This document shows, piece by piece, positions 9,022 through 17,707 of a stretch of 64,000 nt of DNA. Position 1 is the stretch's first letter. Every line of letters starts with the position of its first letter. Origin of the DNA: Saprospiraceae bacterium UBA7328 (GTDB lineage Bacteria; Bacteroidota; Bacteroidia; Chitinophagales; Saprospiraceae); NCBI GenBank assembly GCA_002471345.1, contig DKPS01000195.1, positions 75,361 through 139,360 of the forward strand, read 5' to 3'. The position numbers and the translations under genes were made by a program. The notes beneath the pieces were generated by a model that saw only the letters and a list, made by a program, of their open reading frames with translations, was not told where the DNA came from and did no database searches.

Positions 9022-12000
9022 ATGAAAAAACTAGTCACTCTCACTATTCTAAATCTTTCTTCACTTTTACTCATAGCTCAATCATTCAATACTGAAGATT
9101 TCAAGGCTATGGAGGCTAGAAATATAGGACCTGCAGGTATGAGTGGGCGTATTACTGCTATTGATGTTGATCTTTCTGATCAGGACAGAATTTTTGTAGG
9201 TTCTGCATCAGGCGGTGTGTGGTTAAGTGAGAATGGAGGAATCTCTTGGGAGCCGATTTTTGATGATCAAGATGTGCTTTCTATAGGAGCTATAAAGATC
9301 AATCAATCAAATCCAGATGAGATATGGGTTGGAACAGGAGAGGGGAATCCTCGTAATAGCCAGAATGCAGGAGCGGGAATATTCCAATCTTTAGATGGAG
9401 GAAAAACCTGGACTTTTAAAGGGCTGAAAGATTCTCGGAATATACATCGTATCCTTTTGGATGAAAGTCGTCCAGGTACTATTTACGTAGGTGCTCAAGG
9501 CCCTCAATGGGGTAAGACAACCGAAAGAGGTGTTTTCAAATCTACAGATGGAGGAAAAACCTGGAATAAATCACTCTATGTCAATGACGGTGTAGGAATA
9601 GCAGAAATGGTGATGGATCCAACAAACCCTAATAAGCTGATAGCTGCCATGTGGGAATTTGGACGTACTCCAGCTTTCTTTAATAGTGGAGGAAAAGGTT
9701 CAGGATTATATATCACTTATGATGGTGGTGACAATTGGAAACGACTGAGTGACGAAGATGGATTACCCAAAGGAGATCTAGGAAGAATGGGTATAGCTAT
9801 ATCAGCATCAAACCCTGATGTGGTATATGCACTTATTGAGGCCAAAGAGAATGCACTCTACAAATCATGGGATGGTGGAGAAACTTGGAAAGAACACTCT
9901 ACTCATGAAAACATCGGAAATAGACCATTTTATTACTATGAACTTTATGTAGATCCTAAAGATGAGAATCGAGTATATAGCATATACACTTATGTATCTC
10001 GAAGTAAAGATGGTGGGAAGACTTTCGATGTTATAGCTGATTATGGAAACAATGTTCACCCTGATCATCATGCTTTTTGGATATCACCTGATGACCCTTC
10101 TTATTTGATAGATGGCAATGATGGAGGTATGAACATCTCTCATGACGGCGGCGACACATGGAGGTTTATAACCAACCTTCCAGTTGGCCAATTTTATCAT
10201 GTGAATGTGGATGATGACTTCCCATACAATGTATATGGTGGGATGCAAGACAATGGTACATGGGTAGGTCCTGCTTTCACTTTGAAAAGTGGAGGTATTA
10301 CTAATGGAGATTGGCAGGAAGTGTTTTTCGGAGATGGCTTTGATGCTGCAGCTAAACCGGATGATAACAGATTCGTATATGGAATGTCACAGGGAGGAAA
10401 TTTGGGATTTGTAGATAAAGAAACTGGTGTGAATAAATTTATAAGACCTAATCACCCTGAAGGTACTACGTTGAGATATAATTGGAATGCCGCATTTGCA
10501 CTAGAGCCAGAAACCAATTGTGGTTTGTATTATGGTAGTCAATTTGTGCACCATAGCTCTGACTGTGGAGAGAGTTGGAATATTATATCCCCTGACTTGA
10601 CAACTAATGATACCAGTAAACATCATCAAGACATTTCTGGTGGGCTCACAATTGATGCTACAAATGCAGAAAATAACACTTGTATTCTTGCTATTGCGCC
10701 TAGCACCGTAGACAAAAAAGTGATATGGGTAGGTACGGATGATGGCAACGTGCAAGTGACAAAAGATGGAGGAGACAATTGGACGAAAGTTAGCACTCGA
10801 ATGCCAGGACTTCCAACTGCAGCTTGGATACCACAAATAGAATTGTCCAATACAAATGCTGAAGAGGCATTCATTGCTGTAAATAATTATAGACAAAATG
10901 ATTGGTCAGCCTATATGTATCATACCGCGGACTATGGCCGTACTTGGAGAAGGTTAGTTGATGATAGAAAGGTGAAAGGATTTGTGACATGCATCATTCA
11001 GGATAATGAAGAACCTAATTTGTTATTCTTAGGTACTGATGTAGGATTGTATATTTCCTTTGATAAAGGTCAAAAATGGCAACACTGGAAGAACGGTTTG
11101 CCACCTGTACAGATAAGAGATTTAGCCATTCAAGAGACTTTTGATGATTTGGTATTTGGTACATTTGGTAGAGCCTTTTGGGTATTGGATGATATAGGTC
11201 CATTACGCCAATATGCAAAAAGTAAATATACTTCTAAAGCCTTTGATGTAGTATCAGCTACAGATGGATATCTTTCTAATAATAGATCATATCAAGGTAT
11301 AAGATTCATAGGACAAGCTGAATTTGTAGGTGAGAATAAGAGTACAAATGCAATGATATCCATGTGGATCAAACCAGATAGTAAAGAACCAAAAGAAGAG
11401 AAAGAAGCGAAAGAAGCGAAAGGTGATAAGAAGAAGTCAAAGAAAGAGAATTCCAAAAAGGAGATGCCTCAGAAGGAGAAAACAGACAAAAAAGATAAGA
11501 AGAAAGATGATAAAGTGAGATTCTCAGTTATCAATTCTGATGGAGATACAGTAAGACAATTTTCAAGAGAAATAAAAGAGAAAGGATTGGTCAGAACCTC
11601 ATGGAATCTTAGGACAGATGGAGTGAGAGGCCCAAGTAGAAATGATCCTAAAAAAGATAGTGACCTTCCTTCAGGATTGTCTGCACTTCCAGGAACTTAT
11701 ACCATTCTCGCTACATATGGAGATGCCACTGCAGAAACTACGGTAGATGTGAAATTAGACCCTAGAGTAGACTATATCACTGATGCCGATATGATGGATA
11801 TGAAAAAAGCTTATGATAATTACAGCATAAGTATGACAAAAGCAGCAGATGCATATGACGAATTAAAAACGGCTAAAAAGTCAATCGAATTAGTAGGAAA
11901 ACTTTCCGAGACAATAGAAGATGAAGAGCAGAAGAAAGAAATCAAGAAAGCTAATAAGGAAGCAAAGAAGAATTTAGAAGACCTGATGGCTTTGTATATG

Positions 12001-12243
12001 GATAAAGAAGGCTTAAAAGGAATACAACGAAATCCGAATACACTGACTAGAAATCTTGGGATGGCGCGAAGATATCTAAGAGCTTCATACGGCACTCCTA
12101 CACCTAATGCTCAAGTATCAGTAGATCAGGCATTAACTCTGCTTGATGAAGTATTAGGAAAACAAGCTGAGTATATGGAAGGGGATTGGAAGACCTACAA
12201 AGAGAAAATTGACGCTGTCGACTTTGATTTGTTTAAGGATTAA
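9022..12243 (+). CDS. VPS10/sortilin-like beta-propeller protein with BNR repeats, exported
   Basis: A 1073-residue exported protein with a signal peptide (about 1-20, ending AQS). From about residue 30 it consists of repeated beta-propeller blades with Asp-box/BNR-type strands (S-x-D-G-G-x-T-W variants: SLDGGKTW, STDGGKTW, SWDGGETW, SHDGGDTW, TKDGGDNW). This is the sortilin N-terminal/VPS10-like architecture labelled 'glycosyl hydrolase' in many Bacteroidota, but I see no catalytic residues that prove hydrolase activity. An unusual Lys/Glu-rich low-complexity segment spans about 786-831 (nucleotides 11380-11515), followed by a beta-type domain (VINSDGDTVRQF, RTSWNLRTDG) and a helical C-terminus. 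No T9SS sorting domain is evident. It stands as a single gene, 175 bases after the previous terminator. Confidence 0.88.
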   Translation: MKKLVTLTILNLSSLLLIAQSFNTEDFKAMEARNIGPAGMSGRITAIDVDLSDQDRIFVGSASGGVWLSENGGISWEPIFDDQDVLSIGAIKINQSNPDEIWVGTGEGNPRNSQNAGAGIFQSLDGGKTWTFKGLKDSRNIHRILLDESRPGTIYVGAQGPQWGKTTERGVFKSTDGGKTWNKSLYVNDGVGIAEMVMDPTNPNKLIAAMWEFGRTPAFFNSGGKGSGLYITYDGGDNWKRLSDEDGLPKGDLGRMGIAISASNPDVVYALIEAKENALYKSWDGGETWKEHSTHENIGNRPFYYYELYVDPKDENRVYSIYTYVSRSKDGGKTFDVIADYGNNVHPDHHAFWISPDDPSYLIDGNDGGMNISHDGGDTWRFITNLPVGQFYHVNVDDDFPYNVYGGMQDNGTWVGPAFTLKSGGITNGDWQEVFFGDGFDAAAKPDDNRFVYGMSQGGNLGFVDKETGVNKFIRPNHPEGTTLRYNWNAAFALEPETNCGLYYGSQFVHHSSDCGESWNIISPDLTTNDTSKHHQDISGGLTIDATNAENNTCILAIAPSTVDKKVIWVGTDDGNVQVTKDGGDNWTKVSTRMPGLPTAAWIPQIELSNTNAEEAFIAVNNYRQNDWSAYMYHTADYGRTWRRLVDDRKVKGFVTCIIQDNEEPNLLFLGTDVGLYISFDKGQKWQHWKNGLPPVQIRDLAIQETFDDLVFGTFGRAFWVLDDIGPLRQYAKSKYTSKAFDVVSATDGYLSNNRSYQGIRFIGQAEFVGENKSTNAMISMWIKPDSKEPKEEKEAKEAKGDKKKSKKENSKKEMPQKEKTDKKDKKKDDKVRFSVINSDGDTVRQFSREIKEKGLVRTSWNLRTDGVRGPSRNDPKKDSDLPSGLSALPGTYTILATYGDATAETTVDVKLDPRVDYITDADMMDMKKAYDNYSISMTKAADAYDELKTAKKSIELVGKLSETIEDEEQKKEIKKANKEAKKNLEDLMALYMDKEGLKGIQRNPNTLTRNLGMARRYLRASYGTPTPNAQVSVDQALTLLDEVLGKQAEYMEGDWKTYKEKIDAVDFDLFKD

Positions 12244-12298
12244 TGGAATTGTAAAAGGACTATTCAAAATTGATCTCAAACTGCTGTAGAATACATTC

Positions 12299-12313
12299 AT
12301 CACAATTTGTGAT
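12299..12313. promoter_or_regulatory. Perfect inverted repeat upstream of sulfatase
   Basis: ATCACAATTTGTGAT, a 7+1+7 perfect inverted repeat located 68 bases before the sulfatase ATG. It could be an operator for a dimeric regulator. The half-site orientation is opposite to the classical Crp box. No binding protein is known for it here. Confidence 0.25.
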
Positions 12314-12381
12314 TATTGTCCTATTATAGGTTTTAATAAAAATTGAAATTTTATCAATTCCATTGATTTATGGGATTCCTT

Positions 12382-13764
12382 ATGAACAAAAGCTTAATCT
12401 TCTTCATCGGTTTTGTTTTGCTTCTTCTTTCTTGGAGAAACCAAGACATTGACGTAAAACCCAATATTATTCTCATAAATATTGACGATTTAGGTTGGAA
12501 GGATTTGGGCTTTATGGGGAGTGACTATTATAATACACCCAATATTGATAAACTGTCTCAACTCGGGATGCAATTCTCAAATGGTTATGCTGCCGCTGCC
12601 AATTGTGCTCCTAGCAGGGCGAGTTTAATGACTGGCAAATGGCCAACCCATCATGGCATTTATACTGTCGGATCCTCAAAAAGAGGAAAATCAAAAGATA
12701 GATTAATCATTCCTACCCCTAACAAAACAACATTAGCTCAAGACGAAACTACACTAGCACAAATATTGAATAAAGATGGATATTTTACTATTCATGCTGG
12801 CAAATGGCATTTAAGTGATTCTCCTATTTCGTTTGGTTTTGATCTGAATATTGGTGGTGGGCATAATGGTCATCCCAAAAGCTATTATCCTCCATATAAG
12901 AATGTCGGTATTAATGGAGACAAATATCTTACAGATCAAATTATGGAGAAGGCCATAGAGTCTGTAGACTCGGTCAACGAACCTTTTTTTCTTTATTATG
13001 CCCCATATGCAGTACATACACCAATTCAACCAATTGATAGTTTATTACCCAATTATGAGAATAAGCAGTCAGAGATTGGTCAGAATAATATGGGATATGC
13101 TACGATGATTGAAAATCTAGATAGAAATATTGGTTTATTGATTCAAAATCTTAATGAAAGAAGATTGTTTAAAAACGCTCTCATCATTTTTACATCTGAT
13201 AACGGAGGACTTTTTGGAATAACTAACCAACATCCCTTGAGAGCTGGAAAAGGAAGTTATTATGAAGGCGGAATACGAGAGCCTTTCTTTTTTGTTTGGC
13301 AAGATAAGATAAGAGCAAAAAGCAAGTCTAATATTCCTATAACCAACCTTGATATTTTGCCTACAATTTTAGCATGTACAGGGATTGAAATGAATAATGA
13401 TGAATACGACGGTGTAAACCTTTTACCAATATTACTTGATAACAAATCTGAATTAGACCGTCCTCTATTCTGGCACTTCCCAATATATTTACAAGCTTAC
13501 AAAAACCATAACAGTGAAAATCGTGATTCTCTATTTAGAACACGACCTGGTTCAGTGATTAGATTTGGAAAGTGGAAACTTCATTATTATTTTGAACAAA
13601 ATGAAATAGAACTCTATAACCTGGATGATGATATTGGAGAGAAAAATGACTTATCTAAAATAGAAACAATCAAAAAGAAAGAGTTGCTAATGTTGCTTCA
13701 GAATTGGTGGAAAGAGACAAATGCCCCAATTCCGAAAGAAAGGAATCCAGATTACGTGGAATAG
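12382..13764 (+). CDS. Type I sulfatase (formylglycine-dependent), exported
   Basis: About 460 residues from the ATG at 12382, which opens a hydrophobic signal sequence (MNKSLIFFIGFVLLLLSW); the in-frame ATG at 12370 is an alternative. Numbering from 12370, the alkaline-phosphatase-fold sulfatase features are: Asp39/Asp40 in NIDDLGW for metal binding, the formylglycine motif CAPSRASLMTG with Cys79 (C-x-P-x-R, the Cys type), HAGKWHL for the Lys/His pair, and TSDNGG with Asp277/Asn278. The C-terminal subdomain WKLHYYFEQNEIELYNLDDD is typical. Substrate cannot be told; it could desulfate a polysaccharide or aryl/steroid ester. A formylglycine-generating enzyme is required and none is in this window. 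No SusCD or glycoside hydrolase adjoins it. Confidence 0.93.
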   Translation: MNKSLIFFIGFVLLLLSWRNQDIDVKPNIILINIDDLGWKDLGFMGSDYYNTPNIDKLSQLGMQFSNGYAAAANCAPSRASLMTGKWPTHHGIYTVGSSKRGKSKDRLIIPTPNKTTLAQDETTLAQILNKDGYFTIHAGKWHLSDSPISFGFDLNIGGGHNGHPKSYYPPYKNVGINGDKYLTDQIMEKAIESVDSVNEPFFLYYAPYAVHTPIQPIDSLLPNYENKQSEIGQNNMGYATMIENLDRNIGLLIQNLNERRLFKNALIIFTSDNGGLFGITNQHPLRAGKGSYYEGGIREPFFFVWQDKIRAKSKSNIPITNLDILPTILACTGIEMNNDEYDGVNLLPILLDNKSELDRPLFWHFPIYLQAYKNHNSENRDSLFRTRPGSVIRFGKWKLHYYFEQNEIELYNLDDDIGEKNDLSKIETIKKKELLMLLQNWWKETNAPIPKERNPDYVE

Positions 13765-13819
13765 TTTTTTAATCACAATGATAGAAGACAAGGCTTTTAT
13801 TTGGAGGCAACGTTTTTCG

Positions 13820-14929
13820 CTAAAATGGATTTTGATGATCTGGATTGTTGATGAAATCTAAGTCTTCTAAGGTTCTTATAAATGCAATAAGTGCAGCCCT
13901 ATCTTCATCACTCATCGTAAGAGGTCTGAGGACCGGGGCCAAATTATCTGTGGGATGTCCTCCAGTGATATAATGGTCTATGACTTCATCTAAAGTCTCA
14001 AATCTGCCGTCATGCATATAAGGTGCAGAATGAAAAATGTTGCGAAGTGTAGGTGTCCTCATCATTCCATTATCAAATAGATTTCCACTTATTTCTCCTA
14101 GGCCATTATCTTTAAATGTGTTGTCCCCTACGGGAGTTTGGATTCCATTATTAAAATATTCATTAGTAGTAAATAAAGGGGCATTATGGCAATGACCACA
14201 TTCAGCATGTCGATTTATATCTTCATCAATATCAAAGAAAATGTCATGTCCTTGAAGTTCTTGATCAGTAAATACAGCATCTCCACGAATCACTTGATCA
14301 TATTTAGAGTTGCCACTGCTTATAAGTGTTCGTTCGAATTGGGCAATGGCTTTAGATGCTAATTCTCTATCAATTTCCAGTATGTTTTCTATTCCAAATG
14401 CCTTTCTAAACAATGATGGATAAGTGTTATTATTTCTCAATTTTTGCTCTATTTCTATCCAGTCAGCTTCCAGTTCCACAGGATCCTCAACAGGAAGTAA
14501 TGCTTGATGCTCAAGTATGTCCGATCTGCCATCCCAAAAAAGACCACTGTTTACGAATCCTATATTCAATAGTGTCATCGAACTTCGAATTGTAGAATTT
14601 CCGCTTACACCCAAGCTCAATGCTAAGTTGTCAGTAAAATTACCAACTGGTAAATGGCAAAAAGAACAGGACAAAGTGCTATCTACTGATAGAATGGGGT
14701 CATAAAAAAGAAGCCTCCCTAAGTCTACTCCTTCCACAGTATTCGGGTTGTCGGGTGGGATATCCATTTGTGGAAAGTTATCAGGAATGTTAAGATTAAA
14801 ATCGGAAGGGTTATATTCTATGTGAGTGAGATCATCAGGATCTATATTAGGCCCATTGGACATAGATTTGTCACCACAGCTTAACCAAAGAGATGATATA
14901 AGAAACCATATGACCCATTTTGAATTCAT
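13820..14929 (-). CDS. Di-heme cytochrome c peroxidase (CcpA/MauG family), lipoprotein
   Basis: A 369-residue periplasmic protein with lipoprotein signal (lipobox LWLSC, Cys18). Two c-type heme motifs are present: CSFCH at 88-92 and CGHCH at 244-248, the spacing expected for bacterial di-heme peroxidases. Between them are NIGF, FWDGR and the conserved LLPVEDP segment; after the second heme come MRTPTLRNI and APYMHDGRFETLDEVI, where the Met can ligate the high-potential heme. Known members reduce hydrogen peroxide with electrons from small cytochromes; MauG-like members oxidise proteins instead, and I cannot separate these here. It converges with the sulfatase and is preceded by a 595-base gene-poor stretch. 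Confidence 0.93.
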   Translation of the reverse strand: MNSKWVIWFLISSLWLSCGDKSMSNGPNIDPDDLTHIEYNPSDFNLNIPDNFPQMDIPPDNPNTVEGVDLGRLLFYDPILSVDSTLSCSFCHLPVGNFTDNLALSLGVSGNSTIRSSMTLLNIGFVNSGLFWDGRSDILEHQALLPVEDPVELEADWIEIEQKLRNNNTYPSLFRKAFGIENILEIDRELASKAIAQFERTLISSGNSKYDQVIRGDAVFTDQELQGHDIFFDIDEDINRHAECGHCHNAPLFTTNEYFNNGIQTPVGDNTFKDNGLGEISGNLFDNGMMRTPTLRNIFHSAPYMHDGRFETLDEVIDHYITGGHPTDNLAPVLRPLTMSDEDRAALIAFIRTLEDLDFINNPDHQNPF

Positions 14930-15524
14930 AATCTTATAACGAAGTATCAGTCACATTAGTTGAAGATAATTTTTGAAAATATAGATGCTATGCATTGAAT
15001 CTAATTCTACTAATTTTAAGAGCCAATAGGCATAAAATGAATTCTATACAACAATGTAATATTGGATCATGAGTGTTGATTATAACAGACTTGATTTATC
15101 TTATGGATCATTTAGAACATCCAGATTTGCCTTCTGATGACAAGAAATAAATCATCGACTTATTAACGAAGTCCAATATTAAATTGGACCTATGATTCAC
15201 TCAGCTTGTTCATGATATTATTGATGCTTTCAGCCTATTCCTTATTGTGAGGTTGCTTACTCTTGAACTCAGCACTCTTAATATTTTAAGGTCAACTATT
15301 CCTCATACTTTGAAAAAGAAAGTCTCAAGTGAACAGGGTGTTGGAATGATTGCTATGTAAACTTTTTCAGTAATTAGCAGCTTTTCTATTCCCATTTCAC
15401 TCTTTGCTATTGTGGCTTTTTTGAAGGTAGCTTCATGTCTCAAAAAATGTAATAAAAATAGAGATGACCATATTAAATCACCTCTATTTTGTAAGGTTCC
15501 GGTGGTTTCAATTCTATCAGAATA
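14930..15524. other. Gene-poor stretch, possible gene relic
   Basis: 595 bases without a supported gene between the peroxidase and pirin genes. One forward frame stays open for about 50 codons (roughly 15196-15359) with no start codon or recognisable motif, and is interrupted upstream by stops, which could be the remains of a gene. A perfect hairpin GTCCAAT/ATTGGAC sits at 15171-15189 with a 5-base loop. The right end holds the terminator listed at 15455-15490. Confidence 0.4.
15455..15490 (-). terminator. Hairpin terminator downstream of pirin gene
   Basis: AAAATAGAG (15455-15463) pairs with CTCTATTTT (15482-15490), continued after one mismatch by TGA/TCA. On the reverse strand the stem ends in a T-rich tail. 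It lies 35 bases past the pirin stop, at the likely end of that transcript. Confidence 0.5.
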
Positions 15525-16538
15525 TCATTTAGCTTCTTCCTTGCCATCACTATGCAAAGCAAATCTCCCTTTACTTCTAGAATGAACAACTTCAGTTTCT
15601 GCCCAAGGCCATCCACCGAATTGGGTTTTGCCGTAATCTTTCATTGCTTGCCTAATTTCTTCTTGTGTATTCATGACAAACGGACCGTGTTGCGCAACAG
15701 GTTCACCTATTGGTTTTCCTTCCAGAATCAAAAAATAAGCATCTTGATTACCATTTTGAATTTCTATATCCTCACTTGAAGCAAGCTCTATCATATGATC
15801 AGAGGTTATGTTTTGATCTTCTATTTGAAAACTTTCTCCTTTATAAAAGAATAGAGAGCGGTTAGCTTCTGGGTTTGTTTTAGGCAACTTCCAATTTGCA
15901 CCTGCTTCCATTTTTACGGTATAAACACCAACAGAATTATGTGGGTTTGCCGCCCATGAATTTGGAGTAGGGCCCAAGGCTTCAACATCATCTATTTTGC
16001 CAGCAATGATCTGTATTGACGTTTTTCTATTTGATGAATCTGAATGATTGATTACAGGTATATCTTCATTCCAAAGCATTTTGAAATGGGGGTCTACCAT
16101 TTTGGACTGTTTGGGAAGGTTAAGCCAAATTTGAAAAATCTCCAATGGATTTCCTTTTTTCTCTTCTATTAACGGGAACATCTCAGAATGTTGAATCCCT
16201 TTCCCAGCAGTCATCCATTGTACATCTCCTCCCATAAATCGACCCGCAGCACCAAGAGAATCAGAATGATCAACTACACCTTCCTTGTTTATAGTTATGG
16301 TTTCAAATCCTCTGTGGGGATGATATGGGAATCCTGGAATGGTGCGGCCATGATACATTCTCCACCCATCTTTAACTGTGAAGTCTTGACCAATATTTCT
16401 CTGATTTAGCTCTTCTATATCCACACCCATCGAAGAATTTCCATTCGGATACTCATCTCTATGGTAAGCACAAAATAAAAATGGATCCTGAGTCTTCCAT
16501 GGGAAACCTAAAGGTTCTATGCTCAATATTTTATTCAT
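15525..16538 (-). CDS. Pirin family protein (bicupin)
   Basis: A 337-residue cytoplasmic double-cupin protein. The pirin metal site is complete: His73 and His75 in YHPHRGFET, and His117 and Glu119 in GIQHSEMFP. The C-terminal cupin has the GPFVMNTQEEI segment also typical of pirins. Members bind Fe(II); some act as quercetin 2,3-dioxygenases, others as redox-responsive regulators, and the sequence does not decide between them. The DoxX-type gene lies 17 bases upstream on the same strand and a Crp-type regulator a further 83 bases upstream, an arrangement that suggests a small stress- or quinone-related operon (inference). The length is a little above the usual 230-300 because of extended N- and C-terminal segments. 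Confidence 0.92.
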   Translation of the reverse strand: MNKILSIEPLGFPWKTQDPFLFCAYHRDEYPNGNSSMGVDIEELNQRNIGQDFTVKDGWRMYHGRTIPGFPYHPHRGFETITINKEGVVDHSDSLGAAGRFMGGDVQWMTAGKGIQHSEMFPLIEEKKGNPLEIFQIWLNLPKQSKMVDPHFKMLWNEDIPVINHSDSSNRKTSIQIIAGKIDDVEALGPTPNSWAANPHNSVGVYTVKMEAGANWKLPKTNPEANRSLFFYKGESFQIEDQNITSDHMIELASSEDIEIQNGNQDAYFLILEGKPIGEPVAQHGPFVMNTQEEIRQAMKDYGKTQFGGWPWAETEVVHSRSKGRFALHSDGKEEAK

Positions 16539-16555
16539 AACTGTCTAATTTTTTA

Positions 16556-16930
16556 TTATGGTTTTAATATTTGATTATACACTTCCTTGTTTTGTATCAA
16601 TAGAAAAATATTCATAGTTACAGCAATGACAGCTCCTCCAATTCCAGTAATATCTAAAAAGAGATGGAATAAAAAGGCATTGAGTATAACAGGAAAAATA
16701 ACAATTAGAGCCAGTGATTGATATTTGTTTAGAAGTAATAAGAGTCCAGTTATAATTTCTACTATCGCTACAATGACCATGATATATCCACTTTTGATTA
16801 AGGCTCCCATAAATTCAGCTGCAGCTTCTGGTAGTGGAGGTAAAGGCATAAATTGAAGAAATTTATTCAACCCAAAAATGACTAACATCAGACCCAATAG
16901 TATTCTGATGATTAATTTTGCTTTTTCCAT
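16556..16930 (-). CDS. DoxX-like family membrane protein
   Basis: A 124-residue inner-membrane protein with four hydrophobic helices (about 5-25, 48-68, 72-92 and 98-118). The opening pattern ILLGLMLVIFGLNKFL with a following LPPLPEAAAEFMGAL is characteristic of DoxX/SURF4-like proteins. DoxX-family proteins are linked to respiratory or thiol-stress functions in other bacteria, but individual roles are mostly unproven. It sits directly upstream of pirin, so the two are probably co-transcribed. Confidence 0.85.
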   Translation of the reverse strand: MEKAKLIIRILLGLMLVIFGLNKFLQFMPLPPLPEAAAEFMGALIKSGYIMVIVAIVEIITGLLLLLNKYQSLALIVIFPVILNAFLFHLFLDITGIGGAVIAVTMNIFLLIQNKEVYNQILKP

Positions 16931-17013
16931 AAGTCCTAAATTTTGTTTGGCACAAAAGTCAGTACTTACATAAAGCTATGCATTCATGTAGATTAACAAA
17001 TTGATGATTAAGT

Positions 17014-17553
17014 TTATTTTTTTCTGGCTTGTATACCCCTAATTGTACTTAAAGCTTGTGGAGTCACTCCTAAGTAAGATGCAATCATACGTTGTGGAAC
17101 ACGGTTTGGCAGGTCGGGATATGATATTAAAAATTGTTCATATCGTTCTCTTGCGGATGCACTCATTAACATTAATACCCTTCTTTGTAATACTGCTATT
17201 CTCCTTGACAATAAATGTGTATTTCTTTGTAATTGATCAGTGGTTAGGTTAGCAATTTTGAAACATCTCTTATCGAAAACAACAACTTCTGAATCCTCTA
17301 AACAGTCAATAAAAAGTTCTGCGGGTTGATGGAATTCTTGTGATTCGATATCTGCTATTAACCAACCTTTAGAAGCAAACATAAAAATATGCTCTTTTCC
17401 TTTTTCATCAATGGTGTAACTTCTGAGTAGTCCTTCTTTGACGAAAAAGGATACATCGGTATTTGCACCGGCACTTTGGAGAATTTTCCCCTTCTTGAAA
17501 TGCACTGTTTTTGCATTTGAGTCCAGAGTTAGTATTTCTTTTAGAGTATCCAT
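17014..17553 (-). CDS. Crp/Fnr family transcriptional regulator
   Basis: A 179-residue regulator with an N-terminal cyclic-nucleotide-binding-like beta-barrel (about 15-110) and a C-terminal winged helix-turn-helix with recognition region RMIASYLGVTPQALSTIR (about 154-171). No Fnr-type N-terminal cysteine cluster is present, so oxygen sensing by an iron-sulfur cluster is unlikely. The RxSA arginine for cAMP binding is not obvious either, as is usual for this Bacteroidota subgroup. The reading frame ends quickly after the recognition helix, typical for these short members. It lies on the same strand 83 bases upstream of DoxX and pirin and is a candidate local regulator of them. Confidence 0.9.
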   Translation of the reverse strand: MDTLKEILTLDSNAKTVHFKKGKILQSAGANTDVSFFVKEGLLRSYTIDEKGKEHIFMFASKGWLIADIESQEFHQPAELFIDCLEDSEVVVFDKRCFKIANLTTDQLQRNTHLLSRRIAVLQRRVLMLMSASARERYEQFLISYPDLPNRVPQRMIASYLGVTPQALSTIRGIQARKK

Positions 17554-17707
17554 TAATCCTTAGTGCGATGTTAAGCTTTCGATTGTTTTTTAGAAATATT
17601 CATTGGCTTACTATTTTGATTAAACCATGGATGGCGACATTTTTTTTAAGATGTGATGTAACTTAATGATTTAAACAGAGTACAAATAACATATGTAACA
17701 TTTACAT

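Noticed and set aside
10501..10896. Two overlapping reverse frames of 131 and 82 codons inside the propeller protein
   Set aside because: They are antisense shadows of the repeated blades, with no start context or homology visible.
14413..14705. Short forward frames opposite the cytochrome c peroxidase
   Set aside because: They lie entirely antisense to a heme protein with clear motifs.
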